Below, piece by piece: positions 7,477 through 15,409 of a stretch of DNA of 30,267 bases (positions within the stretch are counted from its first letter, which is position 1; every line of letters starts with the position of its first letter). The notes under the pieces were generated by a model. The model worked only from the letters and a program-made list of their open reading frames with translations, made no database searches and was not told where the DNA came from. Position numbers and translations under genes: made by a program. This DNA comes from JAVBNT01 sp031551355 (lineage in GTDB: Bacteria; Vulcanimicrobiota; CADAWZ01), in NCBI GenBank assembly GCA_031551355.1, contig JAVBNT010000022.1, forward strand, positions 1 through 30,267, in the 5' to 3' direction.

Positions 7477-8493
7477 ATGAAATCAATCTGCATCACAAGC
7501 GTCGGCCAGATATCGATCAAAGACATCCCCGCGCCGCAAAAGAAGGCGGGCAACGCCATCGTCAAGATCAAAGCCGTCATGGTCTGCGGTTCGGATATAA
7601 GCGCGTTCAAGGGGCGCGGAAGGCCCCTCAATTCCCCGCGCGTCATCGGGCACGAGGTTGCGGGCGAGATCTACGAGATCGAAGAAAACGGCCGCGGCCT
7701 GAAGGCTGGCGACCGCGCGATCCTAAACCCCTACCTCTATTGCGGCGGTTGCTATCCCTGCTCGCTGGGCCGCACCAACGCCTGCGAGAGCCTGAAGGTT
7801 TTAGGCGCGCAGGTCGACGGCGCTATGGCCGAATACTTCTCCCACCCCGTCGACCTGCTGATCAAAGCTCCGGACAGTATACCATGGGAGGCTGTCCCGC
7901 TGGCCGAGCCGCTCACCATATCGCTGCACGCGCTGCATCGCACGCAGCTGCAAGCGGGCGAGCACATCGCCATCATCGGTGCCGGGCCCATCGGCGTCTA
8001 TGCCGCGCTGGCCGCCAATGTATACGGCGCTACTCCCATATTGCTGGACGTACTGGACAGCCGCCTGCAGCTGGCGAAGGACGCTGGCGTGCCCTATACG
8101 ATAAACACCGCCAACTGCGACGCGGTGGAAGCGATCCGCGAGATCACAAACGGCCGCATGGCCGAGGTGGTGGTGGAAGCGTCGGGCAACAACAGCCAGA
8201 TCCAAAAGACGCTGGAATACGCGTCCTGCTGCGGCCGCATTGCGCTTTCGGGGTGGCCAAAGGATGCCACCCCGCTGATGACACCCCTGATCACGCTCAA
8301 AGAGCTGGACATCCGCGGCTCGCGCACCGGCATCGGCTCGGAGTTCGAGGAAGCTCTCCGCCTAATCGAGTCAGGGCAGGTGGACGTGCTCGCCGCGCTG
8401 ACAAAGCTCGTTCCCTTCGATGAATTGCCTGACGCCATCCGCAGCATGGCCGAACGCCCACAGGATTTCCTGAAGGTGGGCGCGCTGTTATGA
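7477..8493 (+). CDS. Zinc-dependent MDR-family dehydrogenase, sugar/polyol type, probably acquired
   Basis: 338 residues of the medium-chain alcohol dehydrogenase superfamily, of the threonine/sorbitol/galactitol-phosphate/L-galactonate dehydrogenase type. It oxidises a secondary alcohol with NAD(P)+. Catalytic zinc ligands are C37 (VCGSDI), H59-E60 (GHEVAGE) and E144. The structural zinc site is C89, C92, C95 and C103. The Rossmann motif is GAGPIG (168-173), and an acidic D191 at the end of the second strand favours NAD+. The ribosome site is AAAGGAG. Composition is unlike its neighbours: 7741-7800 has 40 G/C of 60, with G/C-rich third positions throughout. It stands alone between a hairpin-rich leader and a terminator, which suggests horizontal transfer. 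The exact substrate cannot be read from the sequence. Confidence 0.92.
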   Translation: MKSICITSVGQISIKDIPAPQKKAGNAIVKIKAVMVCGSDISAFKGRGRPLNSPRVIGHEVAGEIYEIEENGRGLKAGDRAILNPYLYCGGCYPCSLGRTNACESLKVLGAQVDGAMAEYFSHPVDLLIKAPDSIPWEAVPLAEPLTISLHALHRTQLQAGEHIAIIGAGPIGVYAALAANVYGATPILLDVLDSRLQLAKDAGVPYTINTANCDAVEAIREITNGRMAEVVVEASGNNSQIQKTLEYASCCGRIALSGWPKDATPLMTPLITLKELDIRGSRTGIGSEFEEALRLIESGQVDVLAALTKLVPFDELPDAIRSMAERPQDFLKVGALL

Positions 8494-8552
8494 CGGTATA
8501 ATGCCGCCCCCGCTTTGCAACTTGGCCTCCCAGGCAGGCGCGTTGCAATCCT

Positions 8553-8592
8553 AAATAAAAAACGGCCTCTCTCAGGAGACCGTTTTTTATTT
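8553..8592. terminator. Bidirectional intrinsic terminator between dehydrogenase and hppA
   Basis: A perfect 13-bp inverted repeat (AAATAAAAAACGG / CCGTTTTTTATTT) encloses a 14-base loop. It has A-rich and T-rich sides in both directions, so it can end both the plus-strand dehydrogenase and the converging minus-strand hppA transcripts. A second inverted repeat (TTGCAAC/GTTGCAA) lies just upstream at about 8516-8547. Confidence 0.9.
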
Positions 8593-8595
8593 AGT

Positions 8596-11235
8596 CTATT
8601 TATTTTTCCGCTTTTTCCCCGAAGGCTGCTGGGTCTGAGGTTTCTTTTCTTCCCTCTTTTCCTCGCTTTTCACTTCTTCGCTTTCTTCATCCTCTTCCCT
8701 ATCTTCCTCTTTGCTGACTTTCGCCGGTTTCTCCGCTGGTTTAGAGGTTGCTGCTACAGGAATTTGGGGTCCATCGGCAGTTTGTATTCTCATACAGTAG
8801 AAAGATCTGTAAACAAAGAACAGGGCTATAAGGACAAGAACACTTCCGATACCGATCGAAACATGAGATTCCAGGCTAACGGCAATTTCAACCGCCAAAA
8901 GGCCAAACAGAGTTGTGAACTTAATAATCGGGTTCAGAGAAACCGATGAAGTATCCTTGTAGGGATCGCCGACGGTGTCGCCAACAACTGACGCCTCATG
9001 CAACGGTGTTCCCTTTTCTTTTAAATCTACTTCAACAACTTTTTTGGCATTATCCCATGAACCGCCGGCATTAGCCATATAAACTGCGGCAAAAAGTCCG
9101 AAAAGCGCAATTGAGATAAGATAGCTTATAAAGAAATACGGATTAAAGCATGCGAATCCGAGTGCCAGAAGGAAAATGACTATAAAGATGTTAATCATAC
9201 CTTCCTGCGCATACTTCGTGCAGATAGCCACAACTTCCGTACTGTCTTTGACGGAGGCCTTTTTCGTGCCCGAATCAAGTTTTATATGTTTCTTAATAAA
9301 TTCCACGGCCCTGTAGGCACCTGTCGTCACAGCCTGCATGGAAGCTCCGCAGAACCAGTAAACAACAGCTCCGCCGGCAATAAATCCAAGAAGATTTTGC
9401 GGCGCCAGCAAACTCAGTTCTCTAAGCAGGTTTTCTCCGCCGTAAACCGGGTTTTTGGAAAGCATCATTATGATTGAGAAGATCATCGCTGTGGCACCAA
9501 TTACCGCTGTTCCGATGAGAACCGGCTTTGCAGTTGCCTTAAACGTATTTCCGGCCCCGTCATTTTTCTCAAGATTATGTTTGGCCACCGCAAAATTAGG
9601 TTTGAAGCCAAAATCCTTCTCAATATTCTTTTCAATATTGGGCTGCTCTTCTATAAGAGACAGTTCATAGACCGACTGTGCATTATCGGTTACCGGCCCG
9701 TAACTATCGACAGCTATCGTTACCGGTCCCATACCAAGCAGGCCAAAGGCAACCAGCCCAAAGGCAAATATAGCATAATGCTCGCCCATATAAGCTTCAA
9801 GACCCTGAGTACTTGTAAGCCAGGCAATTGCCATCAAAACGATAATCGCCATTCCCATCCAGAAAGCGCTGAAATTTCCGGCAACCATACCGGAAAGTAT
9901 GTTCAGCGAAGCTCCGCCTTCTCTGGAAGCGTTAACAACTTCTTTTACATGGGTTGAATTGGCGCTCGTAAATATTTTAGTAAGCTCAGGTATAATTGCC
10001 GCGGCCAGTGTTCCGCAGCTAATGATAACCGAGAGTTTCCACCATAAGCCTTCTCCGTAGTGGTTCAAAAGCGTGTAGCTGGCAAGGAACGTCACACCAA
10101 TGGCAAGTATTGAGGACCACCAGACAAGATGTGTCAGCGGTTCTTCAAAATCCATATCGTCGGCGTCTTTGTATTTTGCCTTAGCAAACATGTCATTAAT
10201 CCAGTAAGCAAGAAGCGAGGTTAAAATCATCAGACAGCGCATCGCAAAAATCCAAATTATGAAATTCGCCTGATGTTCACCTGACACCGCCAGACAAATG
10301 AAGACGATCAGCGCTACTCCGGTGACGCCGTATGTTTCAAATCCGTCGGCTGTCGGTCCAACGCTGTCTCCGGCGTTGTCTCCCGTGCAGTCGGCTATGA
10401 CTCCGGGGTTTCTGGCGTCATCTTCCTTAATATTGAAAACAATTTTCATAAGGTCAGAACCGATGTCAGCTATTTTTGTAAATATACCGCCACATATCCT
10501 CAGCACGCTGGCTCCCAATGATTCACCGATCGCAAAGCCGATAAAGCATGCACCGGCAGCCATAGGATCGACAAAAAGGAAAATCGCCAGCATTATGATC
10601 AACTCAACGCTCACGAGCAGCAGTCCGATACTCATTCCCGACTGAAGAGGAATGGAGTATACCTGAAACGGTTTTCCCGTCAGGGAGGCAAAGGCCGTAC
10701 GGGCGTTGGCAAGCGTATTCATCCTGATGCCAAACCAGGCTACTCCGTATGAACCAGCCATACCTACGAGCGACCAAAAAAGAATGAATACTGTTTTTCC
10801 AATACCCATATGCTGAAGGTATCCGAAATAGATCCCCATACAGGCTGCAATAAGAACCCACAGGCAGATGAGAAAATAACCCTGTTTGATAACATAGGTC
10901 TTACACGTTTCCCAAATGAGGTTGGCAACTTCTTTCATAGAATCGTGTGCAGGCATCGCTTTGACCTGACTGTACTGCACAAGACCGAAAATAACACCTA
11001 AAAATGCAATTCCAAGTCCTATGTAAAAAATACCTCGGCCATCAAGATTGGCACCCATAATATTAAAGAACGAATTGCCAATCAACGGCAGCTGCAAATC
11101 AGCTTCCGAAGCCATAGCCGAACGGCCCATAAGTAAAAAGCCCGAAATAAGTGCAATAAAATAGACAACGCGCGCGCTTAAAATGGATTTCCACTTTAAA
11201 TATTTACTCGATATCTCCGTTTGTTTTTGCCTCAC
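8596..11235 (-). CDS. hppA: Membrane-bound proton-translocating pyrophosphatase
   Basis: About 879 residues from the GTG at 11235, which follows an AGGAGG ribosome site by 7 nt. The reading frame extends 38 codons upstream but without initiation signals. The protein hydrolyses pyrophosphate and pumps H+ (or Na+) across the membrane. It has many membrane helices. Core motifs are EDDARNPGVIAD, GDNAGDSVGPTADGFETYG and, late in the chain, GDTVGDPYKDTSS. GNTFKA (about 562-567) has lysine where K+-dependent enzymes carry alanine, so a K+-independent type is likely. The active-site loop differs from the usual GMAADLFE form, as in divergent bacterial subfamilies. The last about 65 residues are a lysine/glutamate-rich tail not usual for this family. 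It lies downstream of the hydrolase at 11373, on the same strand. Confidence 0.96.
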   Translation of the reverse strand: MRQKQTEISSKYLKWKSILSARVVYFIALISGFLLMGRSAMASEADLQLPLIGNSFFNIMGANLDGRGIFYIGLGIAFLGVIFGLVQYSQVKAMPAHDSMKEVANLIWETCKTYVIKQGYFLICLWVLIAACMGIYFGYLQHMGIGKTVFILFWSLVGMAGSYGVAWFGIRMNTLANARTAFASLTGKPFQVYSIPLQSGMSIGLLLVSVELIIMLAIFLFVDPMAAGACFIGFAIGESLGASVLRICGGIFTKIADIGSDLMKIVFNIKEDDARNPGVIADCTGDNAGDSVGPTADGFETYGVTGVALIVFICLAVSGEHQANFIIWIFAMRCLMILTSLLAYWINDMFAKAKYKDADDMDFEEPLTHLVWWSSILAIGVTFLASYTLLNHYGEGLWWKLSVIISCGTLAAAIIPELTKIFTSANSTHVKEVVNASREGGASLNILSGMVAGNFSAFWMGMAIIVLMAIAWLTSTQGLEAYMGEHYAIFAFGLVAFGLLGMGPVTIAVDSYGPVTDNAQSVYELSLIEEQPNIEKNIEKDFGFKPNFAVAKHNLEKNDGAGNTFKATAKPVLIGTAVIGATAMIFSIIMMLSKNPVYGGENLLRELSLLAPQNLLGFIAGGAVVYWFCGASMQAVTTGAYRAVEFIKKHIKLDSGTKKASVKDSTEVVAICTKYAQEGMINIFIVIFLLALGFACFNPYFFISYLISIALFGLFAAVYMANAGGSWDNAKKVVEVDLKEKGTPLHEASVVGDTVGDPYKDTSSVSLNPIIKFTTLFGLLAVEIAVSLESHVSIGIGSVLVLIALFFVYRSFYCMRIQTADGPQIPVAATSKPAEKPAKVSKEEDREEDEESEEVKSEEKREEKKPQTQQPSGKKRKNK

Positions 11236-11372
11236 AAATATTCCTCCTGTATCTCTATAAGGTTTATTTTTTGCAGCATTCAATTGAATACCGCATCTTT
11301 TCAGATGTTTTTCTGCGGAATAATCGCAAATACCTGCAAAATGGTCCAAAAGAACATAAAAATAGCGGCCGG

Positions 11373-11990
11373 CTAAAGATACGGATTGTTTTGCTTCTCA
11401 AAACCTATTGACGTCTTATCTCCATGTCCGGGATAAACGACGGTTTCATCGGGAAGCACCATTAATTTTGTCTTAATCGAATTTATCAGTTCATTCATCG
11501 AACCGCCGGGAAGATCGGTACGGCCAATCGATTCTTCAAAAAGCGTATCGCCGCTGAAAAGATCCGTCCCTATTAAAAAACAGACGCCTCCTTTGGTGTG
11601 TCCCGGTGTGTGCAAAACCGTGATCATATGCTCACCGAATGCTATATTCTCTCCATCCTGCAAAAAATGGTTGCAGACAGGATTCGGCTCCAGTTCCAGG
11701 CCAAACAGCATTCCCTGCTGCGGCATATTTTCGTAAAGCTCCCTATCGGCTTCATGTATTGAAATCGGGACATTAATTTCTTTCACCAGATCGGCCAGCC
11801 CCCCGAGATGATCAAAATGCCCATGAGTGCAAAGTATCTGTTTTACTTTTACATTATGTTTCCTAACATCGGCAACAATCCTGCCGGCATCACCGCCGGC
11901 GTCAATAATGATACCTTCCCCGGTCTTTTCGCAGGCAACAATATAGCAGTTGCAGTCAACCATACCTACTTCATTTCTAATTATAAGCAT
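11373..11990 (-). CDS. Metallo-beta-lactamase-fold hydrolase, glyoxalase II-like
   Basis: 205 residues from the ATG at 11990. That start follows AGAGGAC, while the in-frame ATG at 12008 has no ribosome site. The signature THGHFDH (55-61) and the later HTPGHT, SGDTLF and YPGHGD motifs supply the ligands of a binuclear metal centre. The size and motif set match the short, widespread hydroxyacylglutathione-hydrolase-like group (YcbL type) rather than full-length GloB. The enzyme would be a cytosolic thioester or related ester hydrolase. It could be a generic thiol-adduct hydrolase rather than true glyoxalase II. A TTCTATAGAA-centred palindrome lies just upstream. The gap to hppA (137 nt) has only a short hairpin-T element, so read-through is possible. 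Confidence 0.92.
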   Translation of the reverse strand: MLIIRNEVGMVDCNCYIVACEKTGEGIIIDAGGDAGRIVADVRKHNVKVKQILCTHGHFDHLGGLADLVKEINVPISIHEADRELYENMPQQGMLFGLELEPNPVCNHFLQDGENIAFGEHMITVLHTPGHTKGGVCFLIGTDLFSGDTLFEESIGRTDLPGGSMNELINSIKTKLMVLPDETVVYPGHGDKTSIGFEKQNNPYL

Positions 11991-12010
11991 TAAGTATTGT
12001 CCTCTCATAA

Positions 12011-12024
12011 AATTCTATAGAATT
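12011..12024. promoter_or_regulatory. 14-bp perfect palindrome upstream of the hydrolase gene
   Basis: AATTCTATAGAATT is self-complementary and sits 21 bp upstream of the chosen start at 11990. The central TTCTATAGAA recurs upstream of the glutamine synthetase gene at 13023-13032. It may be a binding site for a dimeric regulator. Confidence 0.35.
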
Positions 12025-12067
12025 GTTTATAACAAAACACAACTAACATTAACCTTCAACAGTTTGT

Positions 12068-12928
12068 TTAATTTATTTTACCCGGTCTAAACGCCGATAT
12101 GATTACACCGTCAAAATAGTCGCCGTTTTTTTTCATATAATCCAAAAAGTCGGTTTTAACTACTTTTTTGGCAATCGAATCTGCATGAATCAGATATTTA
12201 CCGTCAATGATAAATCCTTCGTGTGAAACCACTACTCCGAGGGAAAAAGCCTTCTCCCTGACAAACCCCACACCGACAATTCTCTCAGGAGGAAGTGAGG
12301 CCATCATCTTTGCGTTTATTTTTCCGGTTGGAATATAGCGGGCTTTCACGCTTTTTTCCCACTGTACAGGAAGAAGCTTTGTGCCGTCACTTTTCCTGTT
12401 AAGGGTAATGGAAACCGTTTTAAGCTCTTTTTCCGGAATTATCTTATAAGAAATATCCCTGAAATACGGATTTGTGTGCAAACGGTCATATGTGAAATGG
12501 ATTCTGTTTTCATAACTTACCGTTTTTTTGCCGTAAACCGGAGGATCATAATAGTTTAATTTTGTCATCATCTCTCTGGCGCCGTCATAATTTTCCCCAT
12601 AGGCAAGTGCGAGAGATGTCAGGACCATAACGGTGCAGTCTACTGTTTTTGTCTGAAAAACAGGCCCTCTTTTATCATCCTCACCCAGTGGTCCAAGCAC
12701 ATAGGGGGTTCCCACCCTTAATTCCGCAATCGCCGCCAAACGCTCAAAAAAATCCGGATGCTTTTTGCATATGCGCCGGATCTCGCTGTCGGCCTCTTTC
12801 TTGTTCAAAGTATAAAATGGCGCCGCCTGTGCCGCAGGCATACAGCTTATGCAAAATAACATTACTATTGTCATAAATGTAAGCTGCGGCAGAAGTGTCC
12901 GGCAAACCTGAACGGCAAATGTTTTCAT
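12068..12928 (-). CDS. Exported DUF1460-family protein, amidase-like
   Basis: 286 residues from the ATG at 12928, chosen because AAGGTGG lies directly upstream. An earlier in-frame ATG at 12943 lacks such a site. Residues 1 to about 35 are a Sec signal peptide ending AAQA, so the mature protein is periplasmic or extracellular. GTPYVLGPLGE (about 74-83) followed by VDCTVMV with C98, and a later conserved histidine in LIHADS (H248), fit the DUF1460 family. That family has an NlpC/P60-like cysteine-hydrolase fold linked to N-acetylmuramoyl-L-alanine amidase activity. Peptidoglycan turnover is therefore likely. The gene is minus-strand, divergent from glutamine synthetase, and 59 nt upstream of the hydrolase frame. 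Confidence 0.85.
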   Translation of the reverse strand: MKTFAVQVCRTLLPQLTFMTIVMLFCISCMPAAQAAPFYTLNKKEADSEIRRICKKHPDFFERLAAIAELRVGTPYVLGPLGEDDKRGPVFQTKTVDCTVMVLTSLALAYGENYDGAREMMTKLNYYDPPVYGKKTVSYENRIHFTYDRLHTNPYFRDISYKIIPEKELKTVSITLNRKSDGTKLLPVQWEKSVKARYIPTGKINAKMMASLPPERIVGVGFVREKAFSLGVVVSHEGFIIDGKYLIHADSIAKKVVKTDFLDYMKKNGDYFDGVIISAFRPGKIN

Positions 12929-13022
12929 AAATTCCACCTTCATTTATACAGATTATTTTACAAAATGTTTGATTAAACAGCAGCGTCCCTAATCCTGCTC
13001 AATTGGAAGGATTTAAAATGAG

Positions 13023-13032
13023 TTCTATAGAA
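13023..13032. promoter_or_regulatory. Second TTCTATAGAA palindrome, upstream of glutamine synthetase
   Basis: The same 10-bp palindromic centre as at 12011-12024. It is placed about 33 bp upstream of a TATAAT (13065-13070) that is the best -10 candidate for the gene at 13125. No well-spaced -35 is visible, which fits an activator-dependent promoter but does not prove one. Confidence 0.3.
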
Positions 13033-13124
13033 TTTTTGCCAGCAAAACCGTTGTAATTTAGCTATATAATAAAACTTAATTATAACTTAATAATTGTAAA
13101 ATCAGGAAAGGATAATTATTTTAA

Positions 13125-15200
13125 ATGTCAGACAGCGAGTTTTCAGCATATGAATTCGGAACGGTTTCAAGAGAGTTTTTTTGCGAACCGGAAGAGCTTA
13201 AGGAACTTGAGAAGGAAATGGCGGGATACCATTTCCCCGAATGCATGGTACCTCCCTACATAAAAGATAATTATGATAAGTTTATCGCATGGTGCCATAA
13301 AAAAGGAGTTAAGGAAATAGGCCACGCCGTTGCTCCGCTTGTAAGTTCCAAGCTGAGATCCAAGCCAATAAATATAAGGGAATTTGGCAGTGAATGTTTT
13401 GAAGAAGGCTCTGAGCTTGACGGTTCAAGTTTTGCAACCGGAGGCGGAAGGGTTGTTCACAGATCAATGGTTAAGGCAAGTCCCGACAAAAACGGCATAT
13501 GGTTCATGTTCCCTGACCCCCTGCGCAGATCTACGCTCCATATTATGTCGGATATGGAAGCTCCCCAGGGAGAAGCAATGTGTGCAAGAAAACCGCTGAA
13601 CATGTCGCTTTGCGTTCTTGATAATTCTCTTAAGAAGCTGACGTCGCTTGTAGGTAAGGAAGAACCGGGAAAATATGACAAATACACACTTACAGTCGGC
13701 TATGAAAAAGAATTTTTTATAATTCCTAAAGAAATTGAAGAACACCGCCTTGATATAAAATACCTCGGCCAGACAATTGTCGGCGGTCCCGGTCCCATAA
13801 ACCAGAATCTGCAGGGCGTATACCTGACAATTCCCAAAAGAAAGGAAGAAGCCCTGTTCAACGAAATTGTCAGAGATCTGGCAATGGTGGGGATAACGGC
13901 GGTGCAGAAACACCTCGAAGTCGGTCAGACAGGTGACGAACTCAAAGGACGCCAATGCGAAGTAGTCCTTAAATATAAGGCGGCCATGGAAGCAACCGAC
14001 TGTGACCTGATTGCCAGACAGATTATTGAAGATGTATGTGAGCGCAATGGTTTCCGTGCATTGATCGGCAGTAAATCCTTTACCGAGGATTACGAAGGCA
14101 GCGGTATTAACGGCAGCGGCAAACATACGAACATGAGTATTTGCAGATACCATTCCTATAAAAGAGAGGTCATAGAAAATCTTTTCGAAGATTGCCTTTT
14201 CAAATCATCGGTTTCCAAAGATAATGTAAATTTAATAGGGCTTGCCGTTCTGGCGGCGATGGGAAGACACTGGCAGGTGCTTGAAGCATCAATCGCTTCA
14301 AGGGGCAATGATCTCAGAAGAAGGCCCGGTTTTGAGGCGCCGGTTTATCTTTCGGCGTTTATCGGCAATACATCGGAATTCAGAGATTCGCTTCTTCAGG
14401 AACGTAACAGGTCCGTATCAATAGGACTCTCCGGAAATAAGATCGAGTGGCGTACTCCCGGAGCGAACACTCCCATGCACTACCCTATCGCTTTTATATC
14501 CCTTGCCGTAGCCGAAGTGATCGATGAAATCTCTGAAGCCATAAAAAACGGTTTAGACAAAAAGGAGACTCTTCAGGCTATTGTAGACCGTGAATATGAC
14601 CGTTTGCGAAAAGAAGTCGACTATTTTATCGTCGACGAAGATGTCTATGAGCTCTCGAGAGAAGAAGCAGAAAAACGGTTTTGCTGTAGAGCTTCGGACA
14701 ATACTCCTGAGGCACTGCTGATTCTTGACGATTCGGAGAAAACCGCCTTTTTAAGAAAATATGCCGTATTTAATGACGAAATGATTAAGGCTTTTAAAAT
14801 GGTACAGCTTGAAAACTATACCAAAAGAGTGCAGGCCGAATCAATGATAATAGCCAGAATGTCAAAAGTGCTCAGCAACAAAGTTTTTAGAAGTGCGATA
14901 ATGCAAAGATATTCACGCGAACTTTTCGACATCGATCCCAGGCTTAAACAGCGTCAGGATTATCTTGGCTCTTTGAACGCAGATTTGCTGTCGTTGATAG
15001 ATTCTTCCTATATTGACGAAATCTATACATCCGACAGCAAGGATTTAAAAACGATTACTGAGGAACTTAAAAACAAAACGACTGAAGAAGCAGCTAAAAT
15101 TATTACCGAAGAACTACTGCCTCATATGAAAGAAATGCGCAGATTATACGAGCTGATTGTGGATATTATGGGGGGGGGCGAAGAAGTCCAAAGGCTTTAA
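13125..15200 (+). CDS. glnN: Type III-like glutamine synthetase (divergent)
   Basis: 691 residues, near the usual GSIII length. It makes glutamine from glutamate, ammonia and ATP in the cytoplasm. Recognisable elements are DGSSFATGGGR (99-109), the acidic GYEKEFF segment (E194, E196), ING-SGKHTN (about 328-336, with H334) and NRS...NKIEWR (428-443). In well-known GSIII proteins the corresponding stretches read GLEQEYF, NGSGKHNNWS and NRTSPFAFTGNKFEFR, so this one is divergent while keeping the catalytic skeleton. The start has AGGAAAGGA about 12 nt upstream. A run of nine G's (15170-15178) lies seven codons before the stop. The stop codon lies inside a 43-bp inverted repeat. A distant GS-related ligase cannot be excluded. 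Confidence 0.85.
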   Translation: MSDSEFSAYEFGTVSREFFCEPEELKELEKEMAGYHFPECMVPPYIKDNYDKFIAWCHKKGVKEIGHAVAPLVSSKLRSKPINIREFGSECFEEGSELDGSSFATGGGRVVHRSMVKASPDKNGIWFMFPDPLRRSTLHIMSDMEAPQGEAMCARKPLNMSLCVLDNSLKKLTSLVGKEEPGKYDKYTLTVGYEKEFFIIPKEIEEHRLDIKYLGQTIVGGPGPINQNLQGVYLTIPKRKEEALFNEIVRDLAMVGITAVQKHLEVGQTGDELKGRQCEVVLKYKAAMEATDCDLIARQIIEDVCERNGFRALIGSKSFTEDYEGSGINGSGKHTNMSICRYHSYKREVIENLFEDCLFKSSVSKDNVNLIGLAVLAAMGRHWQVLEASIASRGNDLRRRPGFEAPVYLSAFIGNTSEFRDSLLQERNRSVSIGLSGNKIEWRTPGANTPMHYPIAFISLAVAEVIDEISEAIKNGLDKKETLQAIVDREYDRLRKEVDYFIVDEDVYELSREEAEKRFCCRASDNTPEALLILDDSEKTAFLRKYAVFNDEMIKAFKMVQLENYTKRVQAESMIIARMSKVLSNKVFRSAIMQRYSRELFDIDPRLKQRQDYLGSLNADLLSLIDSSYIDEIYTSDSKDLKTITEELKNKTTEEAAKIITEELLPHMKEMRRLYELIVDIMGGGEEVQRL

Positions 15201-15324
15201 ACGGTCAATTGCGTTCGGAGGCTAAATCAAAGCGGATTTTCGCTCATTCCGTCGTAGTCCGGCTACACCTCATTCGTCGATATCCGCTTTGATTTAGCCT
15301 CCGAACGCAATTGACCGTTTAAAG
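15195..15324. repeat. Perfect 43-bp inverted repeat with a conserved core, at the glnN stop codon
   Basis: The arms 15195-15237 and 15282-15324 are exact reverse complements over 43 bases and enclose 44 bases. The left arm includes the glnN stop (15198-15200). Read on the minus strand, the centre has GAATGAG, then GTGTAG...CTACG, then GAATGAG. That is the same order and spacing as in the array at 5700-6152. A transcript would form a very stable hairpin, and the DNA could extrude a cruciform. Confidence 0.95.
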
Positions 15325-15335
15325 AATAGAGATAT

Positions 15336-15393
15336 TAAGTAGAATAAAAAAGACGGCGAAAAAAATAATCCGCCGTCTTTTTTATTCTACTTA
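15336..15393. terminator. Bidirectional intrinsic terminator, 23-bp stem
   Basis: A perfect 23-bp inverted repeat (outer TAAGTAGAAT, inner AGACGGCG) with a 12-base loop carries an A6 run on one side and a T6 run on the other. It can end glnN on the plus strand and the J-domain gene on the minus strand, which converge here. Confidence 0.92.
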
Positions 15394-15409
15394 TTCATAA
15401 CTCAGTAAT

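Noticed and set aside
7740..8548. Several long overlapping reading frames on both strands across the dehydrogenase
   Set aside because: They are expected shadows of a GC-rich gene. None has a ribosome site or a sensible protein sequence, while the dehydrogenase has all its family motifs.
11236..11349. 38-residue N-terminal extension of the pyrophosphatase
   Set aside because: A GTG with an ideal AGGAGG site starts the family-like sequence. The extension has no initiation signal and is cysteine/histidine-rich, unlike the family.
13464..14153. 229-codon minus-strand frame inside glnN
   Set aside because: It is the complement of conserved glutamine synthetase sequence. No start signal or homology is evident.
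15195..15324. Glutamine-sensing riboswitch
   Set aside because: The element is at the 3' end of glnN, not in its leader, and recurs beside an unrelated gene.
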